Of a stretch of 9,724 nt of DNA, positions 6,103-9,724 are shown piece by piece (the first letter of the stretch is position 1; each line of letters begins with the position of its first letter). The position numbers and the translations under genes are program-made. A model generated the notes under the pieces. It had not been told where the DNA came from. It saw only the letters and a program-made list of their open reading frames with translations, and did not search any database. Source of the stretch: Bacteroidota bacterium. GTDB lineage: Bacteria; Bacteroidota; Bacteroidia; Chitinophagales; LD1. The stretch covers positions 1 to 9,724 of the forward strand of contig JAEYZB010000124.1 in assembly GCA_023428205.1 (NCBI GenBank), in the 5' to 3' direction.

Positions 6103-6684
6103 ATGTTCAATCCTAACATTCATCACCGCAGAAGCATTCGCCTGAAAGAATATGATTATTCGCAGGAGGGCGTGTATTTCGTAACGATATGTACGGAAAA
6201 GAAAGAATGTTTGTTTGGTGATATTGTGAATGGGAAAATGGTATTGAATGATGCGGGGAAAATTGTCGACCAATGTTGGTTGGAAATACCGCAACATTTT
6301 TCGAATGTACAATTACACGAACACATTGTGATGCCCAATCACGTTCATGGGATAATTGAAATCACAAATCGCGGTGTAGGGGCGAATTATTATTCGCCCA
6401 ACGATGATACAAATGGGTATAATAAAAGGGCGAATAATCATTCGCCCCTACGCCCAGCGCAAACATTTCGTTCCCCTTCAAAAACGGTTGGGTCTATTGT
6501 TCGGTCATTCAAAATTGGTGCCACCAAATGGTTTCGGCAAAACACTGATATTTATGTGGTTTGGCAACGCAATTACTATGAACATATTATTCGCAATGGA
6601 AATTCGTATCAAAAAATCGCGGAATATATCGTTACCAATCCCGCGAAATGGGCGGATGACAAATTTTATGTTGCGCCTAAGTAA
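6103..6684 (+). CDS. REP-associated tyrosine transposase (RAYT, Y1 HUH family)
   Basis: 193 residues. N-terminal RRSIRLKEYDYSQEGVYFVT (9-28) and the HUH motif HVH (80-82, in MPNHVHGIIEI) are typical of TnpA_REP/Y1 transposases. The catalytic tyrosine is likely Tyr158 or Tyr159 in WQRNYYEHIIR (154-164), followed by the family end YIVTNPAKW (175-183). Such single-copy enzymes cut and rejoin single-stranded REP hairpins carrying a 5' GTAG. The HUH half and the tyrosine half are separated by a Gly/Asn/Ser/Pro-rich linker (about 91-120) encoded by two inverted GTAG-hairpin elements (6376-6399 and 6428-6451), so the gene carries its probable DNA substrate within itself. The frame is intact and all active-site residues remain. 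No terminal inverted repeats of a classical insertion sequence were seen, as expected for RAYTs. Confidence 0.92.
   Translation: MFNPNIHHRRSIRLKEYDYSQEGVYFVTICTEKKECLFGDIVNGKMVLNDAGKIVDQCWLEIPQHFSNVQLHEHIVMPNHVHGIIEITNRGVGANYYSPNDDTNGYNKRANNHSPLRPAQTFRSPSKTVGSIVRSFKIGATKWFRQNTDIYVVWQRNYYEHIIRNGNSYQKIAEYIVTNPAKWADDKFYVAPK
6376..6399 (+). repeat. REP-like element A (GTAG + hairpin) inside the RAYT gene
   Basis: GTAG (6376-6379) is directly followed by GGGCGAAT (6380-6387), loop TATT, and ATTCGCCC (6392-6399): a perfect 8-bp stem. It encodes residues 92-99 in frame. It differs from the reverse complement of element B at one base of 24. Confidence 0.8.
6428..6451 (-). repeat. REP-like element B, inverted partner of A
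   Basis: Read on the minus strand: GTAG (6451-6448), then GGGCGAAT, loop GATT, ATTCGCCC (to 6428). With A it forms an inverted pair separated by 28 nt, like the paired REPs (BIMEs) of enterobacteria. It encodes roughly residues 109-117. Confidence 0.8.
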
Positions 6685-6692
6685 TTGTTAGA

Positions 6693-6716
6693 GGATAGAA
6701 AATTTTCTACCCCTAC
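6693..6716 (-). repeat. REP-like element C between RAYT and lysS
   Basis: On the minus strand GTAG (6716-6713) is flush with a hairpin covering 6712-6693: a perfect 14-nt palindrome TAGAAAATTTTCTA (6696-6709) extended by one wobble and two G-C pairs. It shares GTAGGGG with A and B but has a different stem. It starts eight bases after the RAYT stop. Confidence 0.55.
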
Positions 6717-6726
6717 GGAAGATTTC

Positions 6727-6734
6727 TATCTTCG
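6727..6734 (+). promoter_or_regulatory. Putative -7 element for lysS
   Basis: TATCTTCG, identical to the box before the GT2 gene, 20 nt upstream of ATG 6755; leader about 15 nt. REP-like element C lies 10 bp upstream, where the -33 region should be. Confidence 0.45.
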
Positions 6735-6754
6735 CGTTCCCAAAAAACATCATA

Positions 6755-8278
6755 ATGAGTCAGCATTTAAGCGAACAGGAAATTTTGCGTAGAGAAAAAA
6801 GAAACGAGTTGGAGAAAATGGGTGTAAATCCTTATCCGCCCGAATTGTTTGCCGTTACACATTCTGCCGAAGAAATTTTGAAGAAGTTTGATGCAGAAAA
6901 TGTATTGCCTGAATTGCAAGACGTAGGTGTGGCGGGTCGTGTGATGAGCATTCGCTTGATGGGAAAGGCGGCTTTTGCGGTTTTGCAAGATGCTTCAGGA
7001 AAAATTCAACTTTATATCGGTCGCGATGCAATTTGCCCGACTGACGATAAAACGTTGTTTGACGAAGTGTTCAAACGTTTGCTCGATATTGGCGATATTA
7101 TTGGCGTTCGCGGTTATGTGTTTAAAACAAAAACAGGAGAAACTTCGGTGCACGTTTCGTCATTTACCTTGCTTTCTAAAGCATTGAAACCGCTTCCGAT
7201 TGTGAAAGAGAAAGACGGAGAAGTGTTTGATGCGTTTAGCGACCCGGAGCAGCGTTATCGTCAGCGTTATGTGGATTTGATAGTGAATCCGACAGTGAAA
7301 GAAACGTTTTTGAAACGCACGAAATTAGTGAAAACGATTCGCGATTTTTTGGATAGTCACGGAGCTTTAGAAGTGGATACGCCTGTGCTACAAAACATTC
7401 CGGGCGGTGCCGCTGCAAGACCTTTTGTCACGCATCACAATGCGCTGGACGTGCCGTTTTATTTGCGTATTGCGAACGAATTGTATTTGAAACGTTTGAT
7501 TGTGGGTGGTTTTGATTTTGTGTATGAGTTCAGCCGAAACTTCCGCAACGAGGGAATGGATAGAACGCATAATCCGGAATTTACGGTTCTGGAGTTTTAT
7601 GTGGCGTACAAAGATTATTTCTGGATGATGGACTTCACGGAGCAATTGCTGGAAAAAATTGCACTCGAATTGCACGGCACAACGGAAGTACAGGTGGGTG
7701 AGAAAATTATCAGTTTCAAAGCGCCATTTAAACGTGTGCCGATTTTTGATGCGATAAAAGAATTTACAGGTTTTGATGTGAGCGAAATGGACGAGGCACA
7801 ACTGCGCGAAGTGTGTGCGAAATTGCACATTGCGACAGAGCCTTCTATGGGAAAAGGGAAATTAGTTGACGAAATTTTTGGCGAAAAATGCGAAGGTAAT
7901 TTTACGCAACCGACTTTCATTATTGATTATCCGGTGGAATTGAGTCCGCTGACAAAAAAACATAGAAGCAAAGCGGGTTTGGTGGAGCGTTTTGAGTTGA
8001 TGATAAACGGCAAAGAAGTGGCGAATGCCTACACCGAATTGAATGACCCGATTGACCAACGTGCACGTTTTGAGGAGCAAGTGAAATTGATGGAACGAGG
8101 AGACGATGAAGCGATGTTTATAGACCACGACTTTTTGCGTGCTTTGGAATACGGTATGCCGCCAACTTCCGGTATCGGAATCGGTATTGACCGCCTCGTA
8201 ATGCTGATGACCAACCAACCGAGTATTCAGGAGGTATTGTTCTTCCCACAAATGCGTCCGGAGACATTTGAGGAATAA
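6755..8278 (+). CDS. lysS: Lysyl-tRNA synthetase, class II
   Basis: 507 residues, full length for LysS. It joins lysine to tRNA-Lys using ATP in the cytoplasm. The OB-fold anticodon domain spans about 55-145 ([21 protein letters not shown] and onward). The catalytic core carries [13 protein letters not shown] (167-179), motif 1 region [10 protein letters not shown] (203-212), motif 2 [15 protein letters not shown] (263-277) and motif 3 [12 protein letters not shown] (473-484). No C-terminal extension is present, unlike some Bacteroidales LysS proteins. The start at 6755 gives the usual [25 protein letters not shown]-terminus. It appears to be a single-gene unit ended by a hairpin at 8304-8323. 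Confidence 0.97.
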   Translation: MSQHLSEQEILRREKRNELEKMGVNPYPPELFAVTHSAEEILKKFDAENVLPELQDVGVAGRVMSIRLMGKAAFAVLQDASGKIQLYIGRDAICPTDDKTLFDEVFKRLLDIGDIIGVRGYVFKTKTGETSVHVSSFTLLSKALKPLPIVKEKDGEVFDAFSDPEQRYRQRYVDLIVNPTVKETFLKRTKLVKTIRDFLDSHGALEVDTPVLQNIPGGAAARPFVTHHNALDVPFYLRIANELYLKRLIVGGFDFVYEFSRNFRNEGMDRTHNPEFTVLEFYVAYKDYFWMMDFTEQLLEKIALELHGTTEVQVGEKIISFKAPFKRVPIFDAIKEFTGFDVSEMDEAQLREVCAKLHIATEPSMGKGKLVDEIFGEKCEGNFTQPTFIIDYPVELSPLTKKHRSKAGLVERFELMINGKEVANAYTELNDPIDQRARFEEQVKLMERGDDEAMFIDHDFLRALEYGMPPTSGIGIGIDRLVMLMTNQPSIQEVLFFPQMRPETFEE

Positions 8279-8279
8279 A

Positions 8280-8300
8280 TGGTTGAAAAAAACGAGCACG
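8280..8300 (+). repeat. Dispersed repeat, copy 3
   Basis: TGGTTGAAAAAAACGAG then CACG, starting one base after the lysS stop codon; 19 of 21 bases match copy 4. Confidence 0.55.
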
Positions 8301-8303
8301 TTT

Positions 8304-8323
8304 AGGAGAAGACTCCTGTTTTT
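8304..8323 (+). terminator. Probable terminator of lysS
   Basis: AGGAG (8304-8308), loop AAGA, CTCCT (8313-8317), then GTTTTT. The stem is short and only moderately GC-rich, so it is weaker than the aroK terminator. Confidence 0.5.
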
Positions 8324-8336
8324 GCAGGGATGACGA
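8311..8336. repeat. Diverged copy of the ATGACG-type palindromic repeat
   Basis: CCTG (8315-8318), T-rich loop, CAGG (8325-8328), then GATGACGA. The layout and the ATGACGA end equal those of 1574-1597; the minus strand reads as the familiar VIPAKTG translation of this repeat class. Confidence 0.5.
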
Positions 8337-8413
8337 AGTAGAAGAAGTGAGTAAGATTGACTTTTAAGCGCAAAAACGCATTTTCTGCGTTTCGCAGGAA
8401 GATTCCTCCGCTG

Positions 8414-8583
8414 TTCCGTAGGTTTCCTGAGTCACTCCGCAAACTTCCCGAACAGTTCCATAAGCTTCCCGGACCATAATCGCACACTTTCCGCGCCATT
8501 CGGGAAACTTCCTGAACCATTCCGCAAACTTCCTGAGCCGTTCCCGCAGACTTCCTGAATCGTTCCGCAAACTTCCTGCGTCA
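8414..8583. repeat. Tandem array, eight degenerate copies of a 21-bp unit
   Basis: Copies start at 8414, 8435, 8456, 8477, 8499, 8520, 8541 and 8563; six are 21 bp and two (the fourth and seventh) 22 bp. The best copies read TTCCGCAAACTTCCTGA plus four variable bases. Each contains TTCC twice, about 10 bp apart, so TTCC recurs near once per helical turn for 170 bp. Short hairpins flank the array: CTGCG-TTT-CGCAG (8385-8397) on the left and CCTGC-GTCAT-GCAGG (8575-8589) on the right. Confidence 0.85.
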
Positions 8584-8620
8584 TGCAGGAAATCGGTTTT
8601 CCCCTTATAACAGCGACAAA

Positions 8621-8644
8621 TGGGTGAAAAAAACGAGCAGGAAT
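8621..8644 (+). repeat. Dispersed 24-nt repeat, copy 4
   Basis: TGGGTGAAAAAAACGAG then CAGGAAT, 23 of 24 bases identical to copy 1 at the DUF2304 3' end, about 2.7 kb away. Confidence 0.6.
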
Positions 8645-8663
8645 GTAGGAAAAAGGCACTTAC

Positions 8664-8691
8664 TGACTTACAACTTTTGACTTACGACTTT
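8664..8691 (+). repeat. 14-bp direct repeat upstream of secD
   Basis: TGACTTACAACTTT at 8664-8677 and TGACTTACGACTTT at 8678-8691, adjacent and differing by one base. Simple words of this type are frequent in Bacteroidota spacers. It lies where the upstream part of the secD promoter would be. Confidence 0.55.
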
Positions 8692-8696
8692 TTTAT

Positions 8697-8704
8697 TAGG
8701 TTTG
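8697..8704 (+). promoter_or_regulatory. Putative -7 element for secD
   Basis: TAGGTTTG matches TAnnTTTG. A TTTG at 8676-8679 lies 17 nt upstream, two short of the best spacing. The leader to ATG 8737 would be about 28 nt. Confidence 0.5.
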
Positions 8705-8736
8705 CCACTCATTTTTTGAAATAAAAATAATACCAA

Positions 8737-9724
8737 ATGCACTTTAAAGGACTTATAAAACTCTTTACCATTGTTTTCACGTTGGTTTGTATTTACCAGC
8801 TTTCGTTTACGGTGGCCACTAAAATTGTGGAAAACAAGGCAGACGATATTGCTTCCAAAGGGTTGTCGCTTGCTACACCAGCTAATTTGACAGGCGCAGC
8901 CGCGATTAATTATGAAGACTCAGTAAACGATATATTCAAAACCCGCAGACGTGCCTATTTGGATTCGGTGCAAAACGAAACAGCTTACAATTTCTTTTGG
9001 CTGATAAAATACTCTTATAAAGATTGTCGCGACCGCCAATTGAATTTAGGGCTTGACCTGAAAGGCGGTATGAGTTTGGTGTTGGAAATTTCAGAAGAAG
9101 AAGTTTTGAAAAAAATGGCGAACAACAATCCTGAGCCGATTTTCAATCAATCTGTAAATGAAGCTGCAAAAATTCACACAAAAGAAGGTGGGAATTTCTT
9201 GAAGACATTCCAGTCGCAGTACGAAAAAAATGCTCCCAACGGCAAATTGGCAAACATTTTTGCTGTGGTGGAATCCTACAAAGGGAAAATCAATTATAAT
9301 TCCACCAACGATGAAGTAATTAAGGTTATTTCGGTGGATATGGGTTCAGCGGTGAGCGAAACATTCAACGTATTGAAAACACGTATTGACAAATTTGGTG
9401 TGGCGTCACCTAATATTACGTTAGAGAAAAACTCAGGACGTATTATTTTGGAATTGCCGGGAATTGACGACCCGACTCGCGTTCGCAAAATTTTGCAACA
9501 AACAGCACAATTGGAGTTTTGGCAAACGTATGAAAACGAAGAAGTAATTGACTTGATTGCACAAGGAGATATTGCTTTGGGAGCTCGTATTTTCAACGAA
9601 ACAGCGGCAACAGAAGATACCGCAACCGCTGCAAATACATCAGAGACGGTTAAAGAAGGAATTTCATTGAGCGATTTGACGAAGGATACGGATGTCGTAG
9701 CCGATACCGCTGCCAAAACAACCG
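8737..9724 (+). CDS. secD: Protein translocase subunit SecD (probably SecDF fusion), 5' part
   Basis: Open from ATG 8737 to the window edge, 329 codons. SecD/SecDF uses the proton gradient to pull preproteins out of SecYEG on the periplasmic side. Residues 5-24 form the first membrane segment. The SecD signature LNLGLDLKGGMSLVLEI lies at 102-118, followed by the periplasmic P1 base and head, with VLKTRIDKFGVASPNITLEKNSGRIILELPGIDDPTRV characteristic of the family. An insert of more than 75 residues separates the first membrane segment from the signature, and a Thr/Ala/Glu-rich segment begins near residue 288 (TAATEDTATAANTSETV). Both are typical of the long Bacteroidota SecDF. The SecF half, if fused, is outside the window. 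It is preceded by the repeat-rich spacer. Confidence 0.92.
   Translation, partial: MHFKGLIKLFTIVFTLVCIYQLSFTVATKIVENKADDIASKGLSLATPANLTGAAAINYEDSVNDIFKTRRRAYLDSVQNETAYNFFWLIKYSYKDCRDRQLNLGLDLKGGMSLVLEISEEEVLKKMANNNPEPIFNQSVNEAAKIHTKEGGNFLKTFQSQYEKNAPNGKLANIFAVVESYKGKINYNSTNDEVIKVISVDMGSAVSETFNVLKTRIDKFGVASPNITLEKNSGRIILELPGIDDPTRVRKILQQTAQLEFWQTYENEEVIDLIAQGDIALGARIFNETAATEDTATAANTSETVKEGISLSDLTKDTDVVADTAAKTT

Larger units (their letters stand above)
8279..8736 (+). other. Repeat-rich intergenic region between lysS and secD
   Basis: 458 bp with no convincing gene. In order it holds: dispersed repeat copy 3 directly after the lysS stop, a terminator hairpin, a diverged ATGACG-type palindrome, a cluster of small GCG hairpins (8368-8405), the 21-bp tandem array, dispersed repeat copy 4, a 14-bp direct repeat and the secD promoter. 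Minus-strand frames are open across the array only because the 21-bp unit has no stop codon. Confidence 0.75.

Noticed and set aside
7388..7828. Long minus-strand frame (146 codons) within lysS
   Set aside because: It lies wholly inside the well-supported lysS gene on the other strand and shows no family features; a codon-usage shadow.
8414..8583. CRISPR array
   Set aside because: Units are adjacent with no unique spacers, degenerate in sequence, and no cas gene is near.
8302..8659. Three overlapping minus-strand reading frames across the tandem array (68-75 codons)
   Set aside because: All three frames are open only because the 21-bp unit lacks stop codons. The peptides are repetitive, match no family known to me, and have no promoter box or sensible start.
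8620..8724. Short plus-strand frame starting MGEKNEQECRKK
   Set aside because: 34 codons built from dispersed repeat copy 4 and the simple 14-bp repeat; no promoter box or family similarity. It is best explained by the repeats.

Overview
The window reads as a piece of a Bacteroidota (Bacteroidetes) chromosome. The reasons are: near-absence of Shine-Dalgarno sequences; TAnnTT(T/C)G boxes just before nearly every transcription unit, which fit the -7 element of the Bacteroidota housekeeping sigma factor; a SecD start of the type found in Bacteroidota SecDF fusions; a queuine tRNA transglycosylase lacking most zinc ligands; a GT2 + DUF2304 pair; and an ACP/ketosynthase III pair of the kind seen in Bacteroidota surface-glycan loci. 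I would not go below phylum.

Layout. 1-581 (-): hexapeptide-repeat acyltransferase, cut by the window edge. 644-1527 (+): rbfA then aroK, separated by an imperfect inverted repeat and closed by a strong, probably bidirectional, terminator. 1607-2293 (-): membrane zinc metallopeptidase. 2359-3620 (-): acyl carrier protein followed by a KAS III enzyme, two bases apart, with a textbook Bacteroidota promoter. 3729-4859 (-): tgt. Divergent from tgt across 47 bp, 4907-5976 (+): family 2 glycosyltransferase and a DUF2304 membrane protein. 6103-6684 (+): a REP-associated tyrosine transposase (RAYT). 6755-8278 (+): lysS. 8279-8736: a repeat-rich non-coding stretch. 8737-9724 (+): 5' part of secD/secDF, cut by the window edge.

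Most genes are housekeeping (ribosome maturation, shikimate pathway, tRNA modification and charging, protein export), mixed with envelope functions (GT2/DUF2304, ACP/KAS III, acyltransferase). They are a mosaic of short transcription units, not one pathway.

The most unusual part is 5950-8740. The RAYT gene carries, inside its own reading frame, two inverted copies of a GTAG-plus-hairpin element. This is the architecture known for REP sequences that RAYTs act on. A third GTAG-plus-hairpin sits between the RAYT and lysS. Upstream of secD there is an eight-copy 21-bp tandem array with TTCC recurring about every 10-11 bp, and a 21-24 nt sequence recurs four times between 5951 and 8644.
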